Part shown: positions 28,220 to 36,965 of the stretch, one piece after another
Layout of the letters: every line of letters starts with the position of its first letter
How positions within the stretch are numbered: position 1 is the stretch's first letter
Assembly (NCBI GenBank): GCA_965223245.1
Contig: CBDCVY010000013.1
Coordinates: forward strand, 2,604,001-2,668,000
Direction of reading: 5' to 3'
From: CBDCVY01 sp965223245
GTDB taxonomy: Bacteria > Nitrospinota > Nitrospinia > Nitrospinales > Nitrospinaceae
DNA: 64,000 nucleotides
Translations under genes and position numbers: made by a program
The notes under the pieces: generated by a model
What the model saw: only the letters and a program-made list of their open reading frames with translations
Database searches by the model: none
What the model was told of the DNA's origin: nothing

Positions 28220-28259
28220 TGATGAATTTCCTTACCATGAAGGCACACGGAACAGGAGT

Positions 28260-28592
28260 CTATGCCTGTAGTTCAGTTTGCGGTACAGATTTTTGCTTCG
28301 GCGCTTTGTAGGGTTTTATCTTTTTAATTTCTTTTCCCTCTTTTTTACGGGTTACTTCAAGATCATATTCTTTTTGCAAATTCATCCATAACTCACCACT
28401 CCCTTTAAAAAACTCTCCAAGCCTTAAAGCCGTGGAAGCGGTTATACTACGCTCTCCGCGTAATATTTGATAAACCCGGTTGAATGGGATACCAAGACGT
28501 TCCGCCAGTTGCTTTCCATTCATTCCAATTTCAGCCAACTCATCTGCTAACATTTCTCCGGGATGAATAGGGTCTCTCCAATCTTTAGCCAT
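28260..28592 (-). CDS. higA: HigA-family antitoxin (XRE-type HTH)
   Basis: 110 residues. The HigA signature is clear: PIHPGEMLADELAEIGMNGK, helix-turn-helix QLAERLGIPFNRVYQILRGE, then SITASTALRLGEFFKGSGEL and WMNLQKEYDLE. A Lys/Pro-rich tail (IKPYKAPKQKSVPQ) extends past the usual end. It follows the toxin gene by 11 bases, in the toxin-first order typical of higBA, and should bind both HigB and the operon's promoter. Confidence 0.93.
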   Translation of the reverse strand: MAKDWRDPIHPGEMLADELAEIGMNGKQLAERLGIPFNRVYQILRGERSITASTALRLGEFFKGSGELWMNLQKEYDLEVTRKKEGKEIKKIKPYKAPKQKSVPQTELQA

Positions 28593-28603
28593 ATTCTTTT
28601 CCT

Positions 28604-28882
28604 TTAATGATAATCGACGATTTCAACTTCGAAAGCGTCACATACTTTCCATTTAAAACAAATACGCCATTGGTCGTTAATCCTAATACTGCGCTGACCT
28701 TTCCGTTCCCCTTTAAGAGCTTCTAATCTATTTCCTGGAATTCCAGCCAATGTTTCCAAGTCAGGCGTTGCATTTAAAAACTTCAACCTTTTCCGGGCTT
28801 GCCTTTCTATCCCCGAAAACTTCTTAACGAATTCTAAGTTAAAGAGCTTTTCAGTGTCTTTACATTTAAAACTGCTTATCAT
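28604..28882 (-). CDS. higB: HigB-family mRNA interferase toxin
   Basis: 92 residues of the RelE/HigB fold: MISSFKCKDTEKLFN, FVKKFSGIERQARKRLKFLN, NRLEALKGERKGQRSIRIN, DQWRICFKW and a final VEIVDYH with the usual terminal His. HigB toxins cleave translated mRNA at the ribosome. Length and all conserved blocks are intact, so it is probably functional. First gene of the pair with higA. Confidence 0.93.
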   Translation of the reverse strand: MISSFKCKDTEKLFNLEFVKKFSGIERQARKRLKFLNATPDLETLAGIPGNRLEALKGERKGQRSIRINDQWRICFKWKVCDAFEVEIVDYH

Positions 28883-29024
28883 TTAAAAATACCAAAATTA
28901 TCGTTTATCGTCAAACAATAATATTCTTTCCCCGCCCAATAACATTTAAATCTGGTCTGTGTTGAAAAAAAACCTGATATTCCTCCGCTGCTAATACTAT
29001 ACGTCTCACGTTCCTTAATCAGAA

Positions 29025-29405
29025 TCATCCGCTATTTTTCTCAAGCCAAAGGGCAAACTCTTCTTCTGTGATTTTGCCGGCCGCAAGGTCACGGACCGCT
29101 TGTACGGCCTCTGCTTCTGATGGATTAAAAGATTTCCCGTTTCTTTCGAGAAAGATCATGCCGAGGACAAACCCGACCCGTTTGTTTCCATCTATAAAAG
29201 GGTGATTGCGAATGATGGCGGAAACATAAGCCGCCGCCAAAGAGAAAAGATCAGGTTTGCTGTAAGAAAAACGCTGTCGAGGACGAACAAGGGCGGCATC
29301 CAAAAGCCCTTCATCCCTTAAACCCAGGGCACCACCAAACTCTGAAATCAGTTCATCATGTATGGCGAGAACTACCGGTTTGACAATCCAAACCGGTTCC
29401 TTCAT
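29025..29405 (-). CDS. doc: Doc-family toxin (Fic fold)
   Basis: 126 residues with the Doc motif HPFIDGNKR (His68), the family's H-x-F-x-(D/N)-(A/G)-N-K-R loop. It is preceded by the typical VLAIHDELISEFGGALGLRD start and the PRQRFSY segment. Doc toxins phosphorylate EF-Tu. The ATG overlaps the antitoxin's stop by 4 bases, implying translational coupling. Motif and length appear intact. Confidence 0.93.
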   Translation of the reverse strand: MKEPVWIVKPVVLAIHDELISEFGGALGLRDEGLLDAALVRPRQRFSYSKPDLFSLAAAYVSAIIRNHPFIDGNKRVGFVLGMIFLERNGKSFNPSEAEAVQAVRDLAAGKITEEEFALWLEKNSG

Positions 29406-29629
29406 TTAGCGAGTTCCCGCAGTGTATTGCGGAAGCGGGACATGGCCTTTTTACCCAGGGCCATTTGCTTTTCAAATTCGGGATCGTAAGGTGTGATGCG
29501 GTAACTTCCATCCGGGGCTTCGGTCAGGTACACTTTGTCGCCGTCTTTGAGATGCATACGATTTAGAATTTCGCGAGGAAGAATAACACCGGAAGCGTTT
29601 CCGATTTTTCTGACTTTTAGATCGACCAT
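29402..29629 (-). CDS. SpoVT/AbrB-type antitoxin of the Doc pair
   Basis: 75 residues. An AbrB/MazE-like swapped-hairpin domain occupies the first 48 (KVRKIGNASGVILPREIL, LKDGDKVYL), followed by a flexible C-terminal segment (FEKQMALGKKAMSRFRNTL) that would wrap the toxin. AGGAG lies 8 bases before the ATG. Most Doc toxins pair with Phd; an AbrB-type partner is a known alternative. A palindrome just upstream is a likely autoregulatory operator. Confidence 0.9.
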   Translation of the reverse strand: MVDLKVRKIGNASGVILPREILNRMHLKDGDKVYLTEAPDGSYRITPYDPEFEKQMALGKKAMSRFRNTLRELAK

Positions 29630-29645
29630 AATACAAACTCCTATT

Positions 29646-29665
29646 GTTATAATTAATGTTATAAC
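29646..29665 (-). promoter_or_regulatory. Operator palindrome of the antitoxin-doc operon
   Basis: Perfect 7-bp inverted repeat GTTATAA/TTATAAC with a 6-base centre, 17 bases upstream of the antitoxin start. AbrB-type antitoxins bind such AT-rich palindromes; the regulation is inferred. Confidence 0.6.
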
Positions 29666-29804
29666 ATTCGGAAAAAACTGTCAAGCTTCAGGGTTACCGA
29701 TCCCGATCTTTAACCTGGTCACGTTTCCTTGTTCTTCCTTACTCCAAGAACGTTTCGAGGAGGATTTTTCTAAATCATAAACTCGAAATGTTTTGCTTGC
29801 TATT

Positions 29805-30842
29805 TTACTCTCCCATTTGATCGAGTTTGCGTTCCAGTTCCTGGACTTTTTGATGAATTGGCAGGTGTTGGTAGATGATTTGCGCTTTGAGGTAAGCTTT
29901 GAGTGCTGCGGGTTTATCGCCCTGCTGTTCGTAAAGTTGGCCGATGTGTATCCAATCTTCCGCGACGCGCGGATGGTACTCTCCGTAAGTTTTTTGATTG
30001 CTGACCAGGGCGCGTTCGAAATGTTCCATCGCCTTTTCCGTCTCGCCTTTTTTTTGCAACGCCTGTCCCATGTGCGTCCAACCCATCGCCACGCTGGGAT
30101 GCTCTCGGCCAAAGGCGGCCAGGTCGATGGCCAGCGCTTTTTCATAAGCGGCCATGGCTTTGTCGATGTCGCCCTTATCCTGCCAGGCCGATCCCAAATT
30201 GTTTAAACCGATGGCCACGTTGGGATGATCGCTGCCCAGCGTGCTGCTCCAACTGTCGGTGGCCTTCTGGTAATAATCAATCGCTTTGTCGTAATCACCC
30301 TTTTGCTTCCAAACCATTCCCAGGTTGTTCCAGTCGCGAGCTACACTGGGATGGTTCGGACCCAGTGTTTTGAGATCGCTGGCCAGCGCTTTATCGAAAT
30401 AGTGAACGGCTTTATCGTGGTTTCTCTGGTTCTCCCAGGCGGTTCCGAGAACATTGTAGAGATGCGCCACATCCTGATGCTCTGCTCCCAAAGCAGGCTC
30501 ACCATAGGACAAAGCCTTTTCGAGATATTCAATTGCCTTGGCTTCGGCACCCTGCTCCAGCGATTCCATTCCCAAATCATGATAATGATTCATTTGAGCC
30601 ACCGCATTCTGCGGAGCGCCTCTCCGGTCACTCTTGGTTTCAGGTTTCGGCATATCACTCGCGGGGGGATCCGTGAGAGGGGCCGCTTCATCCGGTACCT
30701 GTTGGTTACTGCCGGCTGGCGATTCAGTGTTCGTGTTAGATGTTTTTTGCGTTCCCGCACACCCGTTCAATAAAAAAGCGGCGGCGATAAAAAGTGTAAT
30801 AAAAATTTCTCGCATCTTATAGTTTTTAATAAAACATTGCAT
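29805..30842 (-). CDS. TPR lipoprotein 1
   Basis: The start at 30842 has AAAGGGGG four bases upstream; a later Met at 30815 lacks one. A lipoprotein signal follows (LFIAAAFLLNGC, then AGTQK). After a Pro/Ser/Thr-rich linker come about six 42-residue kinesin-light-chain-type TPRs, each with an AxEYLEKALSYG-like helix, HPxVAxxxNNLGxxW, and KGDYDKAIDYY. It ends with QELERKLDQMGE. Last of three tandem paralogues transcribed leftward; the common AGTQK after the lipid Cys shows that the genes arose by duplication. Location: periplasmic face of a membrane. A multiprotein scaffold is the usual role of the fold. Confidence 0.9.
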   Translation of the reverse strand: MQCFIKNYKMREIFITLFIAAAFLLNGCAGTQKTSNTNTESPAGSNQQVPDEAAPLTDPPASDMPKPETKSDRRGAPQNAVAQMNHYHDLGMESLEQGAEAKAIEYLEKALSYGEPALGAEHQDVAHLYNVLGTAWENQRNHDKAVHYFDKALASDLKTLGPNHPSVARDWNNLGMVWKQKGDYDKAIDYYQKATDSWSSTLGSDHPNVAIGLNNLGSAWQDKGDIDKAMAAYEKALAIDLAAFGREHPSVAMGWTHMGQALQKKGETEKAMEHFERALVSNQKTYGEYHPRVAEDWIHIGQLYEQQGDKPAALKAYLKAQIIYQHLPIHQKVQELERKLDQMGE

Positions 30843-30899
30843 GCTACCCCCTTTCACCTCAATTTCCTTCCAAAAAGGTAATATTATCACTCAGGCTTT

Positions 30900-31886
30900 T
30901 TATCCTCTGTTTTTCATAAGGACCGCAAAGTCTCTAAGCTCTTTGACCATTACGATATGAGGATGATCCTCATCCCATGATTTATTTAAAATATTTAATG
31001 CCTTATCATGAAACTCGATGGCTTTATCAAAATACCCTTGTTCTCTCCAAACGATTCCCAAGTTACTCCAATTCATAGCCACCTTAGGGTGTTCATAGCC
31101 ATAAAATTTTATATTGCTATTTAAGGCTTTTTCTAAATACTCAATCGCTTTATCATACTCTTCTTTATCTAACCAGGCCAATCCAAGATTGTTAGAATCT
31201 CGTGCAACATTGGGATGGGATTCCCCTAACAAATTGATATCAACCTCTAAAGCCTTTTCATAGTAGTGGATAGCCTTTTCAGCATCCCCCTTGTCGGCCC
31301 AGGCGGATCCTAAATTATTCCAGCCAGTGGCGACCCAGGGATGATCTGCTCCCAGTGTTGGTATATAAATATCCAATGCCTCAGTGTACAACTCTATCGC
31401 TTTGTCATGATTGCCCTTGGAATTCCAGGCCAATCCGAGGTTGTTCAAACGAGTCGCAATATGAAAGGGAGATCTTTTAAAATTTTTTCGATCACTGGCT
31501 AAAGCTTTTTCAAAATAATGAATGGCTATGTCATAGTAACCTTTTCTTCTCCAGGCCTCTCCCAAAATATTCCTTATTTCAGCAACTCTAGGATGGTCTT
31601 CTCCATGCCGCCGGAGATCATGGGTAAGCTGATCTTCGAAATACAAAATCAATTCATCATATCGACCCACTTCAAAACACCGCTCGGCATATGATTTCGG
31701 AAAAGATTCGGGTTTAGAGGTTTCCAAGGCCTCACGACAAGCGAAGTCAGCTGAGTAAGGTGGAAAGGTTTTTTTCTTGTAACCTTGTGCAAAGGTCTTT
31801 TTCTCGTATACTTTCTGCGTCCCCGCACATCCGTGGAACAACAGAGCCGCTGATATTAAAAATGTATAAATAAGATTTGGTTTCAT
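30900..31886 (-). CDS. TPR lipoprotein 2
   Basis: 328 residues. Lipoprotein signal FLISAALLFHGC followed by AGTQKVYEKK. A short spacer with two Cys residues (FACREAL, AERCFEV) is followed by about six 42-residue TPRs with HPxVAxxxNNLG and DKAIEYLEKAL signatures. Its ATG overlaps the stop of the preceding paralogue by 4 bases, so the two are translationally coupled. Middle member of the tandem TPR cluster. Confidence 0.92.
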   Translation of the reverse strand: MKPNLIYTFLISAALLFHGCAGTQKVYEKKTFAQGYKKKTFPPYSADFACREALETSKPESFPKSYAERCFEVGRYDELILYFEDQLTHDLRRHGEDHPRVAEIRNILGEAWRRKGYYDIAIHYFEKALASDRKNFKRSPFHIATRLNNLGLAWNSKGNHDKAIELYTEALDIYIPTLGADHPWVATGWNNLGSAWADKGDAEKAIHYYEKALEVDINLLGESHPNVARDSNNLGLAWLDKEEYDKAIEYLEKALNSNIKFYGYEHPKVAMNWSNLGIVWREQGYFDKAIEFHDKALNILNKSWDEDHPHIVMVKELRDFAVLMKNRG

Positions 31887-32923
31887 AAATTCATTTGCAG
31901 GTTCATCATTTCACGGAGTGAGTTGATGCGATGCTCCACATCTTTGACCATATGGTCCAAGTGAAACTCTTCATAGATAGACTTTGATTTTTGGTAAATC
32001 TTCAAAGCAAAATTATAGTTTTCAGTCATCTCATAAGTAGTGCCCAGGTTAATTAAACCCGCTGCAATACTGGGGTGACTTTCGCCATAAGTTTTGACTT
32101 CAATCGCTAAGGACTTCTCATAATAATTGATGGCTCGGTTAAAGTTTCCCATTTCGGTCCACACGGAACCTAAATTGTTCCAACAGATAGCCACTTTAGG
32201 ATGTTCTTCTCCATAAGTTTTTCGAAAACTTGCCTCCGCTTTTGAATAATAAAACAGCGCGATGTCGAGGTTTTCTTTATTCTGCCAGGCCGAGCCCAGA
32301 TTATTCCAAAGCGTGGCGACTTCGGTATGGTTTTCACCATAGGAATTAATGTTATTCGCCAAAGCTTTTTCATAGTATTCAATCGCTTTATCAAAATCTC
32401 CCTGTTTCTTCCAAACCATTCCCAACCGATTCCAATCCTTGGCGACATCCGGATGACCCTCACCAAAGTTTTTTATATTGATGGCTAAGGACTTCCCTAT
32501 ATATTCCTTCGCCTGTGGATATTTTCCTTTAGCCAACCAAACCATTCCCAGATTAGTCCAGTTCGTGGCCACACCCGGGTGATTCTCCCCAAAAGTTTTT
32601 ATATTACTGTCCAGCGCTTTTTCATAAAACTGAATCGCTTTGTCATAGTTTCCTTTCCGTTTCCAAACCAGTCCCAGATTGTTCCTGTCTCGGGCAACTT
32701 TAGGGTGAACTTCACCAAAGGATTGGAGGTCCAGGGCAAGCGCTTGTTCAAAACACCGGATGGCTTGGTCATAGCGACCTTCATTCGAATATTGGACCCC
32801 CAGTTTGTCAAAAGAATCAGAGTCGCCGATATAACTCGCCTTTTGCGTTCCGGCACAACCGTGGAGAAAAAGTGCCGCCACCACCATCAAATAAAAAATA
32901 AGATTCATTCTCATCGAGTTCAT
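31883..32923 (-). CDS. TPR lipoprotein 3
   Basis: Start at 32923 (MNSMRMNLIFY), with AGGGA upstream; 32914 is an alternative. The lipoprotein signal is LMVVAALFLHGC, then AGTQKASYIG. About seven regular TPRs of 42 residues follow (EQALALDLQSFGEVHPKVAR-type units, each ending KxxxxDKAIxYYEKAL). First gene of the tandem cluster. The repeats are the most regular of the four paralogues here, which suggests recent amplification within the gene. Confidence 0.92.
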   Translation of the reverse strand: MNSMRMNLIFYLMVVAALFLHGCAGTQKASYIGDSDSFDKLGVQYSNEGRYDQAIRCFEQALALDLQSFGEVHPKVARDRNNLGLVWKRKGNYDKAIQFYEKALDSNIKTFGENHPGVATNWTNLGMVWLAKGKYPQAKEYIGKSLAINIKNFGEGHPDVAKDWNRLGMVWKKQGDFDKAIEYYEKALANNINSYGENHTEVATLWNNLGSAWQNKENLDIALFYYSKAEASFRKTYGEEHPKVAICWNNLGSVWTEMGNFNRAINYYEKSLAIEVKTYGESHPSIAAGLINLGTTYEMTENYNFALKIYQKSKSIYEEFHLDHMVKDVEHRINSLREMMNLQMNL

Positions 32924-33284
32924 ACAATCATCATCCCTAATAAAATTTTTCTTAAACAAAATCACCGAGGCACTCCACCCCAACGGGGTTTAAAAATTTC
33001 CCTCCTGCACCGGTAATTTGACATTCACACTACCCGTTTTGGTGAGAGGAATCAAAATTTTATTGCGATACCCAACTATTGCGCTTTGGAAGTTTAAATT
33101 TGAATCGAAAAAATATATGAAGATCGATGTTGTTGGTTTTGGGTTTTTTAATAATTGAATCGAAACTTTATTGATTTATGCAGACCTAGATCAAAACTAA
33201 TCTCCAAATATCGGCATGACTCCCTTGCGGATGACGTGGTTATTTGTAAAATACAACCATCTACCTAAAAAAAAGGAGATGACT

Positions 33285-33434
33285 GTGGAAGGCATTCGAA
33301 AGATGTTAGAGATGATTCAGGCCCTCTCTGAAGAAAACGCGACTCTGAAACGGGAAAACCTGTTTTTGCAGACGCAAGTGAGTTCGCTAAAAAAATGGGG
33401 TTGGTCCAAAAGCCGCGTGGCTCCAAGACCGTAA
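33285..33434 (+). CDS. Short coiled-coil protein, possible 0-frame part of a frameshift fusion
   Basis: The likely start is GTG 33285, 6 bases after AAAGGAG; the ATG at 33279 directly abuts the Shine-Dalgarno sequence. The 49-residue product is mostly a leucine-zipper-like helix (IRKMLEMIQALSEENATLK, then RENLFLQTQVSSLKK). At 33389-33395 the gene contains seven A residues read A AAA AAA in this frame, a classic -1 slippery heptamer. A -1 shift there would continue into the overlapping gene 33395-33766. If unshifted, it ends in WGWSKSRVAPRP. Confidence 0.5.
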   Translation: MEGIRKMLEMIQALSEENATLKRENLFLQTQVSSLKKWGWSKSRVAPRP

Positions 33435-33766
33435 AAGCTAACCGTCCCAAAATCATTCAATTACGCCCAAAGGGGAAGCCGGAAGGGGAGGAGGACCGTT
33501 GTTTGAAAACAGCGAATCCCAGTTTTGCGTGTCAACCTACCTGGTTAGGCCTGGCGTTTCTCGTCAGCCTCACCCTGATAATCACAACCGGTTTTCATCC
33601 GCCACGTTTGAAATGGAAACCGCCATCGCACCCCGGAGAAACCGTGTCCTCCTCAGCACATTATCCACCCTATTACACAAAACACGTCCCCCTCTGGGTG
33701 GCGCATCCCTACACTTTTATCGACCCTCCAAAACCGGCAGACCCGCCCTGGTCCCGCCTCAAGTAG
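33395..33766 (+). CDS. Single-pass, proline-rich membrane protein overlapping the coiled-coil ORF
   Basis: 123 residues if started at ATG 33395, which lies inside the A7 run and has no Shine-Dalgarno sequence. Basic N-terminal part (GSKTVKANRPKIIQLRPKGK), one membrane helix (WLGLAFLVSLTLIITTGF), then a Pro/Tyr/His-rich outside tail (HYPPYYTKHVPLWVAHPYTF) ending in PPKPADPPWSRLK. The lack of its own initiation signals, the 40-base overlap and the slippery A7 suggest it is translated as a fusion with the upstream coil. No family was recognised. Confidence 0.55.
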   Translation: MGLVQKPRGSKTVKANRPKIIQLRPKGKPEGEEDRCLKTANPSFACQPTWLGLAFLVSLTLIITTGFHPPRLKWKPPSHPGETVSSSAHYPPYYTKHVPLWVAHPYTFIDPPKPADPPWSRLK

Positions 33767-33938
33767 CCCATCTACGGATGGAGGGAATAAGGAGGTGCAA
33801 ATTATTTTCGCAATACCTTATTGATTAAAACCTAACAGGGAGAATTCTTCCCATCCTAAAAAGTAAGCCAGTGATTGGAGGAAAAAGAGGGTTGCTTGAA
33901 GTTTTACACATTATGAAATCATTCAGAATTTCACAATG

Positions 33939-34259
33939 TTAACGGTTGTTATTTCTTTCGTTATCATCAGGAAGGCTATCCACGCAGAGGTTACCGTATT
34001 TCATTTGATACAAAGCCGTTACCGGCAGGATAGCGGTGTTGGTTACCATTACGATGGGGGTAACAAAAATTAGCGGTCCTTTATCAATACATCCGTCACA
34101 GGTCAAAATATATCGAAGCGCACTTTTAGTTTCTGCATAATTTCTGGAAATCTGATACTCCCCGGGGCAAGGCGGCTCTTTAGTGACCTTTTCTGTATCT
34201 TGCAACCCGGCGCATCCGGACAACAGTAATAATAGAGTTAAAGTCTTAACAGTTTTCAT
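33939..34259 (-). CDS. Small lipoprotein, YceK-like (tentative)
   Basis: 106 residues with a textbook lipoprotein signal (TLTLLLLLSGC). The mature part has a Cys-rich centre (ILTCDGCIDKGP) and a hydrophobic segment (FVTPIVMVTNTAILPVTALY), ending in Asn/Arg. The layout (short lipoprotein with an internal hydrophobic stretch after a conserved polar motif) resembles YceK/YidQ-type lipoproteins, but this is weak. Transcribed alone. Confidence 0.7.
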   Translation of the reverse strand: MKTVKTLTLLLLLSGCAGLQDTEKVTKEPPCPGEYQISRNYAETKSALRYILTCDGCIDKGPLIFVTPIVMVTNTAILPVTALYQMKYGNLCVDSLPDDNERNNNR

Positions 34260-34594
34260 TCTTCAATACATCAATCAGATTGATAACAAAATAAGAATTA
34301 TACAATAAACCTAATGACAGCGCTTACACCTTTAAAGGCTTTCAGTATTACTTTATCCACAGCGAATTGATTCTGGTTTTTATTACTAACCTTATTTCGG
34401 AAACTGGATATATCCCATTGAGATTTTTAATTATCATCCCAATGCATTGGCAACACTCACCCCTTTAAAATAAATATTTCCTTCTGCAACCTGCGGGTTT
34501 TTATTGATATACCCTCAAAATAAATTATAATTTCGCAGAGATGTAATTGGATTCGATACCAATTAACTTTACAAACTTATTTTGAAAATTTTTT
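34260..34594. other. Intergenic stretch without recognised features
   Basis: AT-rich spacer between divergent lipoprotein genes; it probably holds both promoters, but none could be singled out. A lone TTATCCACA (34353) matches the DnaA box, without further boxes. Confidence 0.4.
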
Positions 34595-35236
34595 ATGCGC
34601 CTGTTGTTGATTATTTTTTTGTTTTTTCTTTTCCAGGGGTGTTCTCACAACTCAGAAGAACATAAACAATTTGGTTTCCAGTCAATTGAAGAAATTCACC
34701 CTTATTTGGCCCATAGACTCACAACAGAATTTTTAGCAAACTATCTAACGGGAAAAGAGTGGAACACTTTTTATGATGCCTTTCCGGAATTTCTTGTGGA
34801 ACAAGCCTTGGAAAATGCTCTTTCAAATGGTGCCCCCGTGCGCAATCCCAAGCACACGGCTTATGCCTGGCGAATGTTTACCATGGAAAGAAAAAAGAAC
34901 TGGGATCCGGAAACCATTCGCCGCCTGGATGCCCATGAAGTGGCTGAAGGCGACGACATTTATCAAATCCTTTACGCCAAGGGCGTTCCCCGGTTTGCGG
35001 CGAATAATGATTATAGAAATCTCATGATAGTTTTGGCTTACAAACCGGATCTGGCTTACCTTCTGAGAAAAGGGAAACTGGAATCCACTCATAGTTGCCC
35101 GGGGTGCTGGGAATACCAATCCGGGTTAGGAATATTAGGTAGCCTTGAGGGTATGAGCGATTATGAAGTCTTTGACAATTTGGGCCTCAACGAAAATAAA
35201 CAACAGGGCCTCGCCGGAACCCGGTTTTATAAATAA
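34595..35236 (+). CDS. Lipoprotein of unknown function
   Basis: 213 residues with a lipoprotein signal (LLLIIFLFFLFQGC, lipid Cys about 16). Mature protein is helical and aromatic (IEEIHPYLAHRLTTEFLANY, WNTFYDAFPEFLVEQALENA), with a CPGC pair (STHSCPGCWEYQ) and a C-terminal NLGLNENKQQGLAGTRFYK. The CPGC may bind metal or form a disulfide. No family was recognised. It heads a run of three co-directional genes (next at 35259, 35797). Confidence 0.75.
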   Translation: MRLLLIIFLFFLFQGCSHNSEEHKQFGFQSIEEIHPYLAHRLTTEFLANYLTGKEWNTFYDAFPEFLVEQALENALSNGAPVRNPKHTAYAWRMFTMERKKNWDPETIRRLDAHEVAEGDDIYQILYAKGVPRFAANNDYRNLMIVLAYKPDLAYLLRKGKLESTHSCPGCWEYQSGLGILGSLEGMSDYEVFDNLGLNENKQQGLAGTRFYK

Positions 35237-35258
35237 GAAAATTTTAACCCGCGCTTGA

Positions 35259-35768
35259 ATGGAATCGCGAAAAATAAAAGATTCGAAATACGCTAAAGGA
35301 GTGGCTTGGGTTTCATTATTTTTGGCCATTTCCGTAACATCAGATTTATATTTTAAAGGATGGTCGCAGATTGTCTTTGTATTAGCCTGTCTGGGTTTGG
35401 CAGGATCCATTCTTTTAATAAAGAGAGAGTTTTGGGGACTTATTATCCTGGCCGTCTACCATTTTCCACAAATCCTGACGGTCCACGCGCCTAAATTTTA
35501 TTATAATTTTTCTGTCGGATTCTATTTCAATGTCGGATTGACACATGGTCCGGTGGAATGGACTATTAATCCCGTAACACTCGTGCTATTTGCCCTCTGT
35601 GTCGAATTGATGTGGGAAAATAGAACTTCGGCTAAGGATGAAATGGAAATCGAAGAAGCAACAATGAATGAAACCGCCAACCCTATCTCAAAGGAATCCT
35701 CACAACTCAAAAGCCCGGACAAACCGCCTTCAACAGATTCTTCTACCGCATCTGACAAAGAATACTGA
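35259..35768 (+). CDS. Four-helix membrane protein with acidic, Ser/Thr-rich tail
   Basis: 169 residues starting 22 bases after the preceding stop. Hydrophobic segments at WVSLFLAISVTSDLYF, IVFVLACLGLAGSILL, FWGLIILAVYHFPQIL and VTLVLFALCVELMW. The last about 45 residues are polar and low complexity (EMEIEEATMNETANP...), presumably cytoplasmic. No known family. Confidence 0.75.
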   Translation: MESRKIKDSKYAKGVAWVSLFLAISVTSDLYFKGWSQIVFVLACLGLAGSILLIKREFWGLIILAVYHFPQILTVHAPKFYYNFSVGFYFNVGLTHGPVEWTINPVTLVLFALCVELMWENRTSAKDEMEIEEATMNETANPISKESSQLKSPDKPPSTDSSTASDKEY

Positions 35769-35796
35769 CCCAACGGCAACCAAAGGAGTTCCAGAT

Positions 35797-36249
35797 ATGC
35801 ACGAATGCAAATTAAAAAACATTATGAAATTCATACTCCCGTTTTTTTCGGGAGGATTAATTTTTATTTTTACTTTTGTCGGCATTGCAGGAGCGAGCGA
35901 AAAAGAAATTTCCGAAACAAAAGCCATTAACATCGCAAAAAATCAATTGCGAAAATTTAGTTATGATTTAAAACAGTTCGGAACAAAATCTGAAAAGTTT
36001 GATACCCCCTACAGCCCTTATTTTCCGTCTGAATATGAAATAGAGTCACTCAGTGATCCGGCGGATATCGAATATGTCCTCGAACGAATAAACCTGCTTA
36101 AAGATAAGGTTTATTGGATAGTAGATTTTCATCGAATACCACTTGGGTTGGATGGTGGTTTTAGTTTTTTTATCGATGCGAAAACAGGTGAGATTCTACT
36201 CATCAGAACTATGGAAGATATTCCATTCCCTAATGAGAAGAAGTTGTAG
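35797..36249 (+). CDS. Exported PepSY-like protein (tentative)
   Basis: The start at 35797 has AAAGGAG 10 bases upstream, giving about 150 residues; the longer frame overlaps the previous gene. Signal peptide FILPFFSGGLIFIFTFVG with cleavage near AGA. The mature part reads ETKAINIAKNQLRKF at the start and VYWIVDFHR then FSFFIDAKTGEILLI at the end, the typical helix plus beta-hairpin of PepSY domains. PepSY proteins are often protease modulators in the periplasm; the resemblance is by eye. Confidence 0.7.
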   Translation: MHECKLKNIMKFILPFFSGGLIFIFTFVGIAGASEKEISETKAINIAKNQLRKFSYDLKQFGTKSEKFDTPYSPYFPSEYEIESLSDPADIEYVLERINLLKDKVYWIVDFHRIPLGLDGGFSFFIDAKTGEILLIRTMEDIPFPNEKKL

Positions 36250-36965
36250 CCACTCAGCAGATTTTCTCCTGACCCTTTACTCAGCACTCAAATTTAATCT
36301 ATCTCCTTCGAGCAGTGGTAGGCACGCATCATCTACTAACCGCCTTCCTGATCGACATCAATGATTTCTCCGGTTTAGTGGCCACGGGCCTGGCACTCAC
36401 CTCCTACAAATACCCACTCCAAAGACACGCCAAAACTGCCTCTATATATAAGGAATCAACTCATGATTTTTTCCGTGTTTAGAAATTGTTTTCTTCGAGT
36501 CCCGGGGTTCCTCATTTTGCTGAGGAAGGCTTTTTTCAGCCGCGGGAAAACTTCGTTACTTTTCTATTTTTCTTCCACCCTTTTAGTCCTCGGCCAAGTC
36601 CCCCTCGCAGCAATTAACAGAAGCTATTGATTCTAAAATCTTTATAGACCCCGCATGCGGAAAAATTATATCCCAATCCCTAAAATAAAAGGATTACCCC
36701 AAATCGTATCACATAAAACCGGTTTATGAGAGAAGGCTTCAACATTAATAATCCTTCGTTTGTAGAGCATTCTATGACAAAAAGGACTATATTGAATGAC
36801 AACACAAATATAGTTAAAACGATATTGAATACAGTTCCCCAGTGGTATTTTCATAATAGCTTTTCGGTACTTAAGTAAAGCGTTTCAGGGGTGAGATGAG
36901 GGGCTGCAAAAACACATCGTGCAGGTTCACCGAAAAAAAATAATCGAAATTTCTAAGGGGGCAAT
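36250..36965. other. Gene-poor stretch with a probable gene remnant
   Basis: No complete gene is seen. A frame ending near 36481 encodes protein-like sequence (HHLLTAFLIDINDFSGLVAT, then TSYKYPLQRHAKTA) without a start or upstream continuation, so it is likely a decayed gene end. The rest is AT-rich and contains the promoter region of the protease gene; AAGGGGG precedes its ATG. Confidence 0.4.

Noticed and set aside
28886..28914. TTGACG-17-TATTTT on the minus strand in front of higB
   Set aside because: The implied start would lie inside the higB coding region, and the higB start codon is fixed by the family's usual N-terminus.
34353..34361. TTATCCACA, a perfect DnaA-box match
   Set aside because: A single box without neighbours, AT-rich unwinding repeats or dnaA/dnaN genes; no evidence for an origin.
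36666..36854. 62-codon minus-strand open frame
   Set aside because: AT-rich, no ribosome binding site, sequence not protein-like.
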